From positions 1 through 64,000 of the forward strand of contig JAEHOE010000136.1 of assembly GCA_016858145.1 (NCBI GenBank): a DNA stretch of 64,000 nt. Reading direction: 5' to 3'. Origin of the DNA: Edaphochlamys debaryana (lineage: Eukaryota; Chlorophyta; Chlorophyceae; Chlamydomonadales). The translations under genes were made by a program, and so were the position numbers. Position 1 is the stretch's first letter. The number at the start of each line of letters is the position of its first letter. Below, in pieces: positions 36,941-47,635 of this stretch. The notes under the pieces were generated by a model. That model was not told where the DNA came from. It searched no databases and saw nothing but the letters and a program-made list of their open reading frames with translations.

Positions 36941-38673
36941 GGGGGCAAGGACCGCGGTGCTGTGCTCCCGTGTAGTGTCAGGAACATGGGGGCCTGGAGC
37001 GCAGAGCTGTGTGTCGGGGCGCTCAACCAGTCACGTGCTGGCGTGTTGGGAGCGCGAGAGGATGGGAGCCTGCAGAGCTGCCAGACGGGGCGTCGAACCA
37101 AGTTGAGGGCTGGCATTGAGCTGGGGGCTGGGAGACGCGGAGCCAAAGCACCGACTGGGAAATGGGTCACTGGGTCTGGCAGCTTGGTAAGCAGTCAGCT
37201 TGCTGAGGCAGAAGCATGATTGACTGCGCAAGTGGTAGCATGGGTGCATGGGGAAGGCGCGGATCTCCGACGGCTAAGGTATTGTGGCGGCAAGTGCTGG
37301 AATTGCGGTATGGTGATACGGAGCAGTGAAATAGAGGAGCTTGGGACCGGTGGATGTGCTGCTAGCCCTCTTGCAAGAACGCAACGTGTGCGTCCACCCA
37401 ATTGCCAACGCGTCTGTAATCCCCGCCGCCTGACGTGAGCGTTGCAAAGATGCTAGCCCTCTGGGTCAGAACACGTGCAAGCAATAGTGACAAGGCACAA
37501 CACACAAGCGGACCCGGACTCATGATACCGATACCCTCCGATATGGGGTGCAGCTGATCACCATGACCATGCCAAGCTGTCGGGCTTGCCTGCCCCAATA
37601 GAACAGCATGGGTGCCCCCTGGCCACAGGGTGCCAGACAATCCGGAGTCCAGAAGCAGCCAGCAACCACAAAGGCCCCCTCACAACTACTGCAGCGGCCT
37701 CAAGCGGCCAAGCAACCAGGGAGCCATCACCACCTCCTGCTCACCACAACTAAGCACCCTCGGGCAACACTCTTGTCCATCAGAAATCGAAACTCGTGTT
37801 GGCCGCGGGCGTCCCCGACGTGCGCCTCCGGGCGCCTCTGCTGCTCCATCCAATGCCTCGCCACTCTGCCCCCCCCAGCCGTCGGCCTCAGCCCCCCCCC
37901 TCTCTCAGACAAAAACCTTGTTGCAATTCAACTGGCGGATGCGCCTGGTCAAGCAACCCATCATAGTTGGTTGAGTTCAGGCTTGGTTTGGTTCGTGGAC
38001 AACGCGCAGCCCTTCGCAATCAAAATTGTGCCATGTGACACTCAGGAGCAGTCCGCACCCAAGACTTCCCCGTACAGACACTGTTCGAGGAGTCTGCCCC
38101 TTCCCGTCGGATTTCCCACATCCCACAGAAGGGTGCGCCATTGTAGCCCTGTTGTCAGAACCGCCCGCGCCTCTGCTCCCCCTTGCATCGTGTGATCGTG
38201 AACGAATATAACAAGAAATTGATCCTGCCAGGGCCGACTGTACTCATGCCCCCAATGCATGCGTGTCCCCCTTGCAGAGCGAAAGGCCGGAGCGCAGCCG
38301 CCCATGAAGTCGCAAACCGCCGCACACTTGCCCTCCCGCAGGCTCATGTTATGCTGAACCGTTCCCTGCCTCCCTACCCCTTGCACAAATGCAGACCAAT
38401 CGCCTCAGGAGGGGCTAATCGCAGGCGTTCCGCCATGCCCCCACGCCAAAAGACTGCCCGTGTTGTTCTGGTCCGTGTGTAAGGGCAGGGCCCTGGCGAC
38501 GGCATCACGGCACTGTCTGGCCTGGCCAGCGCATGACCATCATCCCGTAGCCCCAGTCTCCCGTGGCCGGCTGTTGGGCTCTTCCGACCCAAGCGCCGCC
38601 CACGAGGGCCCCCCGGCAAGAGGACCTGCCGGCTCGGTCGGGCGCGTCGATCGAGCCCACTGCGCGTGCCGTG
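36941..38673. other. Convergent intergenic region (EML and DUF2256 3' ends)
   Basis: No recognisable gene. Composition is less GC-rich than the coding parts, and open frames here show no family resemblance. It should contain both 3' UTRs. Confidence 0.5.
37415..37419 (+). terminator. Candidate polyadenylation signal TGTAA for the EML gene
   Basis: TGTAA lies about 475 bases past the EML stop; I saw no closer copy. Confidence 0.45.
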
Positions 38674-39384
38674 TCACTTGGTTTGGCGCTCGGCTTCGGC
38701 ATCCTCCTCGGTCCCCTTCGCCCTGCTGTTTCGGCACCTGTCGCTGCAGTACCTGCAGGTTTGGAGTGAAGAAGCAGGGATTGCGAGAGGAACACCACAG
38801 CAAGGGAGGGGCGTAAAGTGTCTTGCGGGCCAGGGCAACAAAAACAAAAAGGGTTGGCACAGACCGCCCTCCCAACTGAGCAGCTCACCTGACTTCGTCC
38901 CAGACCTTCTCCCACTTCTTTCGCCACGTGAAAGGCCGATTGCAGGTGGCGCAGACCTGGGTTGCGGTGGCCGGGCGGGACGCGGGGTCAAGGGCGAAGG
39001 GGAGGCGAGCGAGGTGGGCTCAGGGTGGGCTAGGAACGAAACGGGTGTCAGAGAACGTTTCTTTGACCCTGGCGCCGCGCAAGCTCCGGCGCCGCGCACT
39101 AAGGATCTTGACAGTCCGTAGGGGTCGGGTGTCGGGGAGCGAGGGGAACGCGGGGTGCCCCAGCGTGGGTCGACCGTGTCCGCGACGCCAGCCACAGGCG
39201 CGCCCCGCCTGCACCCGTCGGCGGGCCAACCACACGCGACCCCCACCTTGCTCGGCAGGTTCTCCTTCTTCACGGTTTTGCCGTTCTTATCCTTCATAGC
39301 CTCGATGCGCAGGGGCGCGCGCTGCAGCGCAGCACGGCTCAGCAAACAGGGTCCGTGTCCGGTCGCGAGCCGCGCGCCCAGCAT
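38674..39384 (-). CDS. DUF2256 (COG4338) small zinc-finger protein with presumptive transit peptide
   Basis: Three exons (39384-39247, 38956-38889, 38752-38674) total 285 bases and encode 94 residues. The core is [20 protein letters not shown], then [17 protein letters not shown]. This is the DUF2256 signature: a CxxC...CxxxC cysteine set around the FTWRKKWxxxWDEVRYCSxxC block, well known from cyanobacteria and proteobacteria as a protein of about 40-60 residues. The N-terminal extension from the first ATG ([20 protein letters not shown]) is rich in Ala, Leu and Arg and could target an organelle. The inner Met (MKDKNGK) is an alternative start. The tail is acidic ([12 protein letters not shown]). 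Function is unknown; zinc binding is inferred from the cysteines. Confidence 0.9.
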   Translation of the reverse strand: MLGARLATGHGPCLLSRAALQRAPLRIEAMKDKNGKTVKKENLPSKVGVACGWPADGCRRGAPVAGVADTVDPRWGTPRSPRSPTPDPYGLSRSLVRGAGACAAPGSKKRSLTPVSFLAHPEPTSLASPSPLTPRPARPPQPRSAPPAIGLSRGERSGRRSGTKSGELLSWEGGLCQPFLFLLPWPARHFTPLPCCGVPLAIPASSLQTCRYCSDRCRNSRAKGTEEDAEAERQTK

Positions 39385-40521
39385 CACTAGAGAGCCACCT
39401 GTACACAGCTACAGGTACTTTCAACTTATAGACGATTCGCAGAGCCAAGTTTGTCGATTGATCGCGCCGTTTCGCGGCCAAAAACTCCTGTTCTACACCT
39501 GTCGTTTGCTCTATAGGATTACATTAGCTCCCATCACATACGCAGCTGCCGTTACACCGTCTGCACCTCTCATCTCGCATGGTACCGTCCGCGCAATTGC
39601 CACGCCTCGCCTCAACGCCGCTGCGCACCTTACCCTACTGAATATGACAGCGCTACGATAGTTCAGCTGAGGCCGACCAGCTCCGACTAGCGACTGGATC
39701 GAGAACGTGGTGGACTTCGACACTGGACTGCGACGGAGTGCGCCTCTTTCCCCCCTCCCCCCTCCCCCCGCTCGGGGCTCCTCGGGGCCCCGCACCAGGG
39801 CCGTGGACGACTGGGGAGAGCCCGTGGGGCAGTGCAGAGTGTGCAGGTCTGAGCGCGGTGGACTGCGACTCCCCTCTTTCCCCCCTTCCCCCCGAGCCCC
39901 TCCTCCCCCCGCTTCAGTGGCTGGTTGTGCTTCCGCTGCCATTTGGCTTCCGCGGCATGTTGGAGCCCGGAGCTGGAAGTGCCGCGGTGCCCGCTCTCGA
40001 GCCCGTGCCGAGCAGCACCGCCACCACCTTGACCCTCGCCGCCCCCGCTGTCACCCCCGGCCCCGTCCCCGCCGCAGCAGCCCCCGCCGCTAGCTGCAGC
40101 CACCTGCACCACCGCCAGACCCACTGCACACAGCTGCCGCGCTCCCGCGTGTAGCCCTGCCGCCGCCGCGGCAGGGCCTGGGTGATAAGGAAGCCGGGCT
40201 TGAGGCCCTTCGGCTCAGGCTTCCTGGCGGCAGGCGCAGGCGCAGGCGACGCAGGTGCAATGGTGCATCCGCTGCAGCGTCCGAGCGCTCTCCAAGCGCC
40301 AGTCAGGAGGGGGTCCCGCTCCATGGGCCCACCCCGGCGGCGGTCCTGGTGGCAGGGGAGGCGGCGCTGGGCTGCTGGCTGCTGCGTGCCCTATCCATGT
40401 GTGGGTGTGCACACCCGGTGGCTGGCCGGCCGTGGCCCACAGACCACGCACGGTGGCTACACACGGTGGCACACCGCTGGTACCATGACACAGATAGACC
40501 CGGTCAACATGGCTGTAGTGC
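39385..40521. other. Promoter of the DUF2256 gene and unassigned sequence before the retroelement remnant
   Basis: 39385-39700 is less GC-rich and probably regulatory. 39720-39945 holds two related blocks (GGACTGCGAC...CCTCTTTCCCCCC) about 134 bases apart. 39950-40520 has open frames with no convincing similarity; it may be a further 5' part of the retroelement. Confidence 0.45.
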
Positions 40522-41868
40522 ATGCGTATATTGTGCGGTCCGGGGAGTGGGATGGAGTGCCCGCTGCCCCCTGACGCTTCTGCCCTGCGTGCCGCTTGGC
40601 AGCGGCTTTGGGGCTGCCCAGCGGGCCGGCCCGCCAAGGTGCTGCTGTGGCGCGTGCAACATGCCAGCCTCGCCTGCGGGCTATACCGTGCGGCGAAGGG
40701 GCTGGAGCCGCCGGTGGCGCGGGGTCAACTGCCGCGCGCGGCGCAGTGCCAGCTGCCGTGCTGTCTGGACGCCCAGCCGCCGCCGTGGGCCCACCTGACG
40801 CACGTGTTCTGCGAGTGCCCCACCTACGACGCCGCACGGTCGTGGTTGCGGAACCTGTGGGGAGCGCTGGCGCCGGCCGCGGAGCCGCCGCCTGTGGCCA
40901 ACTCGGCACTCATGCTGGGAGACTGCTCCTCGGCCTGGGCGTCGGCCTTCCGGCCGTCTGGCGGACCTGTGGACGGCCCTCCGGGCCACGTTCCTGCACG
41001 CCCTGTGGGCGGCGTACTGGTCTCGGGAGCCGGAGCAGCAGACGTCGGAGGCGGTGGTCCGGGAGGTGGTGGCGGAGCTGCAGCGCCTCATCCGCCTGCG
41101 CTTTGTGGCGGCTGCGCTTCCCCCCGCTGCCCTTGACGCCCTGCCTACCGCCTTCCTCACTGCACAGCTGAAGCCCGCCAACCTGGCGGATTTCTGCGCT
41201 GTGTGGGCGGCTGGGGGCGTGCTCTGCACGGTGCACGCGGCGGAGGGAGTGCCGCCGCGCCTGGAGTTGCGGCTGTCCCTGCAGCACCCAGTTGCGGCCC
41301 CCGGACCGTGACCTGCGGTGGAGTTTGCCGGCGGCCAACCAACGGATGCGAGAGCGCTTAGTACTGCTTGCTTAGGGTCTGTGGGTGGACTGGGGGGGGG
41401 GGGCGGTAGGTCTTCGCTCGGTGTGTATGCAGTGTGCCGTGCGGGGACTTTGAGCACCAGGTTTTGGGTCGTGGCCCCTGCTCCCGATTTTCCCTGGTGC
41501 TGTTACCCCCGCACGTGCCTTTCTCGTGATCCGGGAGGCATGGGGCTTTCGTTTGCTGGCTTGGGTGCCTGACCTGTGGTTTGGGAGGGGGGGATGCGGG
41601 CTGGGCGCGGTCGGGTGGGGAGGGCTGGGGGGGGTGGGGGGGTGTTGCGTGGCGTTTGGGCTTCGGGGCAGATGCTGGCGGGATCTAGGGGTGCGAGTCT
41701 GGGTTTCTGCTGTCCTTCGACTTTTGTGCCTGTGTGCTTCAGCTTTCTTCTCTTCTGGTTAACCCTGCCTCTCTCTTTTGCTGTCTCTGGTTCTCTGGCT
41801 CTCTGCTGTCTCTGGCTCTCTGGCTGCTCTGACCTCTGGTGTAACAACCGGCACGTGAAAAAAAAAAA
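40522..41868 (+). mobile_element. 5'-truncated, frameshifted non-LTR (LINE/L1-like) retrotransposon 3' end with poly(A)
   Basis: The frame from about 40522 encodes a segment like the zinc-binding region after reverse transcriptase in plant/algal LINE ORF2: AKVLLWRVQHASLACGLYRA, then a Cys-rich part with LTHVFCECPTYDAARSWLRN. Around 40925-40960 the coding sense shifts by one frame and continues as LWTALRATFLHALWAAYW and REVVAELQRLIRLRFVAAAL to a stop at 41309-41311. The 3' UTR ends with TGTAA (41840-41844) followed 13 bases later by an 11-base A run (41858-41868), the imprint of a polyadenylated transcript. No reverse transcriptase or endonuclease domain remains. No target-site duplication was found by eye. 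Confidence 0.75.
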
Positions 41869-41933
41869 GTGGAAGCGAAGGCGGGCTTAAGGGAGTGGAT
41901 GGCTGTTGAGAACGGCTGATGAGACGCCCTTGG

Positions 41934-42237
41934 ATTGTGAGCTCCCAAAAGCCTCCGGATGACAAGGGGGGCAAGCGCACTGGCTTACATTCCCCCAGCC
42001 TTAGAAAGACACGCCCCCCGGCCTAGCACCCAGCCGTTTCCAGCCAGGCGCACCCTAGGGGACATCGCGCCACGCTTCAACCGTAGTTTATGTGGCAGCA
42101 AACTCTTGGGCAGATATACTCATGTATCAGACCGTCGACCTCAATCTTAACGGGCGGTCCCGCTACCATTGTGAGCTCCCAAAAGCCTCCGGATGTCAAG
42201 GGGGGCAAGCGCACTGGCTTACATTCCCCCAGCCTTA
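41934..42237. repeat. 70-bp direct repeats spaced 234 bp
   Basis: 41934-42003 and 42168-42237 are identical but for one base (GGATGACAAGG against GGATGTCAAGG). They lie just downstream of the retroelement poly(A) tail. The 164 bases between are not repeated here. This could be a two-unit fragment of a 234-bp satellite, or short terminal repeats of a small element. Confidence 0.88.
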
Positions 42238-42749
42238 GTGTGAGCCAGGGTACGTGCCCGGCCGCATGGCCGAGGGGCCGTACGTCGCAATAGGCCGCAC
42301 TTAGGTGCGCGCCCTGCAGGGAGTCAGAAGTTCGCACTACTGCTTCAGTATCCTTGTTGTCAATCTGGCTCATACCCATAGCATGGTGTTCGTCTTCAGT
42401 TGCCTGCAGTGCTACCCAGCAGAATGCACCGATACAGGGTGCTCCGCGGTAAGCTTGCCCGCTGCCTGCTGGCTCATAACCGCCCAGTAACCGCAGTAAC
42501 AGCGGCAACGTGGGGCTTGCATAGGATGCGTGAGTCGGCGCTGGGTTTCGGTATAAGCGGTTGCAGGTCGACACCCCGGTCCAGACAGCCTTGACCCGCC
42601 ATGTCCACCCCCTGTTCGATCCATGCTGCATGGTACAGAGTGCTTCTGGTAGCCTGAGCGAGGCTGCCCTGGGGAGAAGCATCACACTTGGTTTTCCCCT
42701 CCCTAGTGTGGGGGAGAGGGGCGGGGGGTTGGGGCACGGGGGAAGCGGG

Positions 42750-43760
42750 TTCGTGCATTGACGACAGTGCATTGGTCACCCTGACCGCCACTGAGGGGCC
42801 GCGCCGCTCCGGCAGCCCGGTGCAAAGAATGTGCCGGGGGTCACCACAGGGTGGCCGGTGGTCCGCAACCCATAACCGCACACGGATGCCCAGCCGTGCA
42901 CTACAGGGAGAGGAGTAGCGAGAGGAAAGGTACCCTGGCAGTCCGGCGGCCCGTCGTGGAACAAACCACTCGTGGAACTGGCGCCCTGCACCCTGCCCCT
43001 GCCATACCCGGGGCTCAGCCGCCAACCGACGTGTTCGTGTGGCTCTGGGGGCTGGGGGCCCCGCGGTCGGGCGTGTGCTCGGTCGTACGGCAGAGGGCGT
43101 CGCTGTCCCTGCCTTGTGCGGCGGAGTGACCGCGGCAGGCACTCTCTCTCGGCACCACTGTGGTTACAAGGAGCTCGAACCTTGACCCTCGTCGCCATTT
43201 GAGAGCACTTCCTCACGCAGCCCAGCCGCATCGAGCACCCAGTAGCCCAGCCTGCAGTCCTCGGTGTTTACAATAAAGGACCCCCCTGGGGTCACAGCGC
43301 TGAACGCTGGGGCCAAGCGACCCACCTCACGGGCCTGCAGCCCAGACGGCCATGCCCTAGTCGCATCCCGTCCCGGAGCAGCTAGAACCCTGGTGAGCAC
43401 GCCGAGGGAGGCCGTCCCCAGTGCGCGCCGGCATCGCGGACTGCCTGCGAGACCCAGTGGCGGGGCCGGACGGATCCTGTCAGCTAGACTGGCGGGGCCG
43501 GACGGATCCTATCAGCTGGCGTGACAGGATGCGGATTCGTGCATTGACGGCAGTGCATTGGTCACCCTGACCGCCACTGAGAGACCACGCGGCGTGACGG
43601 GTAGGCCATTGCGTGGCATTGAGACAGAGGTATGTCGGTCCACGCCCCTCCGGCAGCCCGGTGCAGAGAACGTGGGGCCCACAGGGCTGGCTGGTGAGGC
43701 CACACAGGGCCGCAAGCCATGGCCGCACACGGGCACCAACCGTGCACTAGAGGGAGGAGG
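42750..43760. repeat. Diverged direct repeats about 790-840 bp apart
   Basis: 42750-42913 and 43536-43760 share three blocks in the same order: TTCGTGCATTGACGRCAGTG with CATTGGTCACCCTGACCGCC; TCCGGCAGCCCGGTGCARAG; and GCCGCACACGGG with CCGTGCACTA. The second copy has about 60 extra bases. The organisation suggests an old tandem duplication of a non-coding element. Confidence 0.75.
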
Positions 43761-44000
43761 AGTAGGAGTAGGAGGAGTAGCGGGAGGAGGGGGCGGGGGC
43801 AGGGGAAGAGAACGAGCGGGAGCGGAGGGGGGGGGCGGAGAGACGGGGTGCAGTGAGGGAAGCGTGGAAGAGGGGGCGGGCGCAGGGGAAGAGAACGAGC
43901 GGGAGCGGAGGGGGGGAGCGCAGTCCTCGGTGTTTACAATGAAGGACCCCCCTTGGGGTCACAGCGCTGAACGCTGGGGCCATGCGACCCACCTCACGGG
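43254..44000. repeat. 82-bp direct repeats 665 bp apart, open on the minus strand
   Basis: 43254-43335 and 43919-44000 are about 95% identical (GTCACAGCGCTGAACGCTGG is shared). On the minus strand both read AREVGR(L/M)APAFSAVTP and then VNTED or its frameshifted equivalent, so the ancestor may have been coding. I do not recognise the protein. Confidence 0.75.
43460..43523. repeat. Two-copy 31-bp tandem repeat
   Basis: GGCGGGGCCGGACGGATCCT followed by R-TCAGCT occurs twice back to back, with one or two mismatches. Confidence 0.85.
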
Positions 44001-44070
44001 CTCGGGGCGGCCGGGCGGGGGCGGGGGCGGGGGCGGGGACAGGGGAAGAGAACGAGGCGGCGGCAGCGGC
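43753..44070. repeat. Purine-rich minisatellite tract
   Basis: GGAGGAGTA-type repeats are followed by two copies of GCAGGGGAAGAGAACGAGCG with GGAGCGGAGGGGG (about 43798 and 43880), and a third partial copy at about 44037. The strand is strongly purine-biased. Confidence 0.8.
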
Positions 44071-44203
44071 AGCGGCGGAGGAGGGGTGACGAAGGAATGG
44101 AGATGGGGCAGGTGTAGGGGACGAGGGCGCGAGGGAGGAGGAGAAGGCGCTCCACAACCGCGACCCCCATGGACGGATGGACGGATGGATGAACCGGCGC
44201 AAT

Positions 44204-44599
44204 ATCCACCTCGGGCGACGCGATAGAGCTGCTGCCGCCCAGTTACTCGAGATGCCGATTATTCGCTGATCACTCGGGCAGGACACACGGACGGAAGAGC
44301 TCGGGGAGCGTCGCTGCCGCGGGGCCGCGACGCTGCGCCCACTCGCAAGGAAGGCCGTAAGTCTTCCGATGCTATCACCTCTAACATGTCTATCAGCTGC
44401 TCTCTGGAAAGCAATGGAAAGCGCTCCCGGCGCGGACGCAACATCCCCACATTGCCGATTGACCGGCAACGCGATAGCGCCGCTGAGGACCAGTTGTCCG
44501 AGATGCTGACACCTTACAGGACACTCTGGGCAGGAGCACGCTGAGGTTTGCAGACCTCGGGGAGCGTCGCGCGCCCGCGACGCTGTCCCGACCCTCGCG
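44204..44599. repeat. Diverged tandem duplication, unit about 255 bp
   Basis: 44204-44346 and 44459-44599 share GCAACGCGATAG/GCGACGCGATAG, CGAGATGC, GGGCAGGA and CTCGGGGAGCGTCGC, followed by CGCGACGCTG and CCTCGC/ACTCGC, in the same order. Identity is roughly 65-70% by eye. Confidence 0.65.
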
Positions 44600-45784
44600 A
44601 AATGCCGAATTTCTCACGAATTTATCATGTGCTGATGCTTAGCTATCCGCCAAGTGGTGCACTGGCCCGAACACAGCGAAATCTGCGACGGGCGCACACC
44701 TTACAGTTGCGCGCCCCGGTAGCCTATCTTCCGGACTTCAGAAAAACATCTTCTTGCATGAGGCACCCCATTGTCTGGACGCGCTCAACTCGGCGCGCAG
44801 TACGGAGGCAAAACGCGACGTAACTCGTGTACCGCGCACCCATATCTCGCAGTTCTTGCAGCGGGGGCCAGCCAGCCCGATGCGCAACGCCTCTACATAC
44901 CCCAAGCACCCCTCTGCTGACGTGCGTCTGGACCCCGCCGAAAGTCGGGTTCTGTGGCAGCCGAGGTCACCTCAGCGCCTGCACGCCGCACGGCCTCCCA
45001 GAGCCGCCCAAAGTATATGCAACGGGCATCGTCGCGCGTGCGCTCTTCCCGTCGGGCATCCTCGCGCCTCAAACGCGAGAACGGCTTCGCGCGTCATCAG
45101 GTGTCATCGCGAGCTCTCGAAAATAGCTTTTCATAATAGCCAGGGGGTCGGGCTATGGCTGCGACTCTTCAGGTGGTGCCGGGAATACTGCATGACGCAA
45201 ACAATGACATTTAGGTCCTTCACTCACTCTTTCGTCTACCTACCGGTAGCCAACCTCCGAGGAGCTACGGCGACAAGTGAGGGAAGTTGGGAACCGCAAA
45301 GACTGCACACGTGCTGTGTGGCTTAGAGCGTTTGCAACGCTCGTAGTGCTGCTGAAAAGCTTGCACTTTGGTGGGGTGGGCAGCACCAAAGTGCTTGCCC
45401 AGCTGCGTCCATCTCCAAAAACGCAGAGGGGGAAGGATGGCACTGGGCCGACGCAAACAGTGATGCGTTACAGGTGGCAACTGAGAACATCACCTTCAGT
45501 TTGGCCTGAATTCTCTCCAAAAGCGACGGGTTTGTCTTGCGATCGGATGCACTCATCAAAAAGCATGGGCGGGCATCTGCCTTTAGGGGTTTGCTGCACC
45601 TAGCAGCGGCCAACACTGATCTGTCCATCTCCTGGCCCAAGTCTGGGCCCGTGCTCGAAGGCACCGTAGCAACCCGTTCCTCCGTAGCAGCCTGAGCCTT
45701 TTCCGGCTTGCTACCCATGGGTTCTACCTCTGGTATAGCTAGGTCTCCCTGATCCCTAGCCGCGTCATGGCCCTCGCCATCCCC
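44600..45784. other. Unassigned region beyond the Gag stop
   Basis: This is where pol would lie if the Gag ORF belonged to a complete Gypsy element (minus strand), but I find no protease, reverse transcriptase, RNase H or integrase motif. A 131-codon minus-strand frame at 45323-45718 (MGSKPEKAQAATEERVATVP) has an ATG start but no recognisable family. Confidence 0.5.
45468..45472 (-). terminator. Candidate polyadenylation signal TGTAA for the Gag ORF
   Basis: The minus-strand reading is TGTAA, about 313 bases after the Gag stop. It is consistent with a gag-only transcript. Confidence 0.35.
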
Positions 45785-47635
45785 TCAGATGGGCTTGTAG
45801 CCCAGCTTGGCCAGGGCGGCCTCGGCTTTCTCGGCGCGCTGGGTGGCCGCCGCAAGCTGGGCGTTGCCCTGGCCACCGCCGCCGCCGCAGTCCCTGCCGC
45901 CGCCGGCGCCGCTGCCACCACCACGGTAGCCGCCGCCGCCGCCGCTGCGGTAGCCACCGCCGCCGCCGCCGCGTGGTGCGCCACCGCCGCCACCGGCGCC
46001 GCCGCGGGGTGCGCCACCACTGCCGCCGCCGCCGCCGCGCCCACGGCCGCGGCCGCTGCCCTGCATCTTGCCTCCGCCACTGCCGTTGTTGGCGCGCTTG
46101 AACTTCTTAGTTCCGCCCTGCACGAAGTGGAGGGAGGGCAAGCGGTCAGACCTGCGGCCCTTGGCATCGGCAAGGCTTAGGGTGGACTTGCTGCGCTGGT
46201 CGGCAATGGCAATTGCGGTGGTGAACTGAATCAGCGCGTCCAGGCTTGTCCAGGGGTCGCCTGACGGCTGGTGCTCGACACGCTTGCGCAGGTAGGAGGA
46301 CAGACCGTTTTTGAAGTAGGAGATGCGGTCTAGGGTGTCCATGGGTCCCACGTCTTGCATGATGAGGCGGAAATCGTGTACGTAGGACTGGATTGAGCCA
46401 GTTTGCTTTACCTCCCCTGCTAGCAGGCGTGCGCGTGCGTGCTCGGGTGTGTGATTGGCGTCGTGCTCCCACTGAGTCAGGAAATCCTGCTCTAGCTTCT
46501 CAGTTGTGAGAGCCTCGCCCGGGTGCGTGCTCTTCCAGCTTGCCAGGTAGGAGAGCAGCCAGCACTGCGCGTCACCGCCCATGTAGTATTGCAGGTGGGT
46601 GATGGGGGACACGCCTAGCTGGGCGAGGTATGCGAGCAGCACGGTGAGCCAAGTGCGCACACACTTGATGTACTTGTCTTTTTGGCCCATACATGTGTAA
46701 ATTTGGGGCTTGGGTGCGTGGTGGTTGTGCTCAGGGGCGGGGTTGGGCGCGTCTGTGGGTGGCAAGGTCCGTGCGCTTCCCCCGTCCCCAGCTTTGGGCT
46801 TGGAGCCGCCCGCGGGTGAGTCCAGCCCAGCCTCGTCCGCCCACGTAACCCGTTTCACCTGCTGCTGCGGCGGCGGGTGCTTCCAGGGGAGCTGTGACGT
46901 GAACAGTCCCCGGAGCAGGTGCCTGTCGGCGGTGGTGAGCTGGCCGAGGTTCTTCTGCTTGAGGTAGGTGTCCACCTGCTCCTCCCAGATCTTGACCATC
47001 TCCTGAGCGGTCTGTGAGTTCTGGTAGAGGGTTTTGACGGCGGGGAGCTGCGGCTTGGTGAACCAGTGATAGGTCTTCTGCACCAGCTGGGCCCGCTCGT
47101 CCAGCTCGATGCGGGGGCTGCCGGGGCAGGGCTTGGGGGAGCCACCGTACTCCTCGTCATCACCGTCGCCCAGCTCGCCCAGCTCGCCCTCCTCCATCAC
47201 CTCGCCGGCCTCGATCTCCTCGGCCGGCGGCTGGTGGTCCACGCTCATGGCTGCCGCGCCGTGGCTGGCGGCGGGCGCGGTGCCCAGCGGGCCAAAGGGC
47301 CCCAGGCCCCCGGCACCCATGCCCGAGCGTGCGGTGGGGGGCTGCTGCTGGATGGCGTGCTCCAGGTCCTGCACCTCCTTGGCCAGCTGTGCCTTTTGAG
47401 CCCTTGCTGCCAGCAGCCTGGCCTGCAGGGCCTGGGCCTGGGCCTGGGCCTGGGCCTGGGCCTGCAGCTGCTCCTTGCGTCGAGTGCTCTCCTGCAGCTC
47501 CAGCTGCTCCGCCTGGAGAGCGGCGGTTTTGACGAGAACGTCATGGGGGCCGGGGGGGCCCAGGAGCGCACCGACCCGCCATCTATCGCCCGGCAAGGCA
47601 CAGGAGGGTTCCTGCGACGTGCGAGGCAAGTACAC
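45785..47635 (-). CDS. Gypsy-type retrotransposon Gag protein, intact ORF without pol
   Basis: An uninterrupted frame of up to 616 codons. Order: a Gln/Ala-rich coiled coil (LQAQAQAQAQAQALQARLLA), an acidic Pro-rich linker, and a Gag capsid-like core (WLLSYLASWKSTHPGEALTT; LEQDFLTQWEHDANHTPEHA; RLLAGEVKQTGSIQSYVHDF; LDRISYFKNGLSSYLRKRVE) typical of Retrotrans_gag domains. The C-terminus is a Gly/Arg-rich RGG domain instead of a CCHC zinc knuckle, followed by a short helix ending LAKLGYKPI. The frame opens after an upstream TAG without ATG; the first ATG is codon 106 (47318-47320). Splicing an upstream ATGCTCCAG|GTAACT (donor after 47873) to GCAG|GAACCC (exon start 47611) keeps the phase and would supply a start. 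The missing pol suggests a non-autonomous element or a domesticated gag. The (CTGGGC)n run at about 47434-47466 encodes the Gln-Ala repeat. Confidence 0.85.
   Translation of the reverse strand: MYLPRTSQEPSCALPGDRWRVGALLGPPGPHDVLVKTAALQAEQLELQESTRRKEQLQAQAQAQAQAQALQARLLAARAQKAQLAKEVQDLEHAIQQQPPTARSGMGAGGLGPFGPLGTAPAASHGAAAMSVDHQPPAEEIEAGEVMEEGELGELGDGDDEEYGGSPKPCPGSPRIELDERAQLVQKTYHWFTKPQLPAVKTLYQNSQTAQEMVKIWEEQVDTYLKQKNLGQLTTADRHLLRGLFTSQLPWKHPPPQQQVKRVTWADEAGLDSPAGGSKPKAGDGGSARTLPPTDAPNPAPEHNHHAPKPQIYTCMGQKDKYIKCVRTWLTVLLAYLAQLGVSPITHLQYYMGGDAQCWLLSYLASWKSTHPGEALTTEKLEQDFLTQWEHDANHTPEHARARLLAGEVKQTGSIQSYVHDFRLIMQDVGPMDTLDRISYFKNGLSSYLRKRVEHQPSGDPWTSLDALIQFTTAIAIADQRSKSTLSLADAKGRRSDRLPSLHFVQGGTKKFKRANNGSGGGKMQGSGRGRGRGGGGGSGGAPRGGAGGGGGAPRGGGGGGYRSGGGGGYRGGGSGAGGGRDCGGGGGQGNAQLAAATQRAEKAEAALAKLGYKPI

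Noticed and set aside
39511..40154. Overlapping frames on both strands in a GC-rich block
   Set aside because: No recognisable domain; low-complexity Ala/Pro/Gly composition; possibly retroelement 5' remains.
43753..44070. CRISPR-like or coding repeat
   Set aside because: Simple purine minisatellite with irregular spacing in a eukaryotic nuclear genome.
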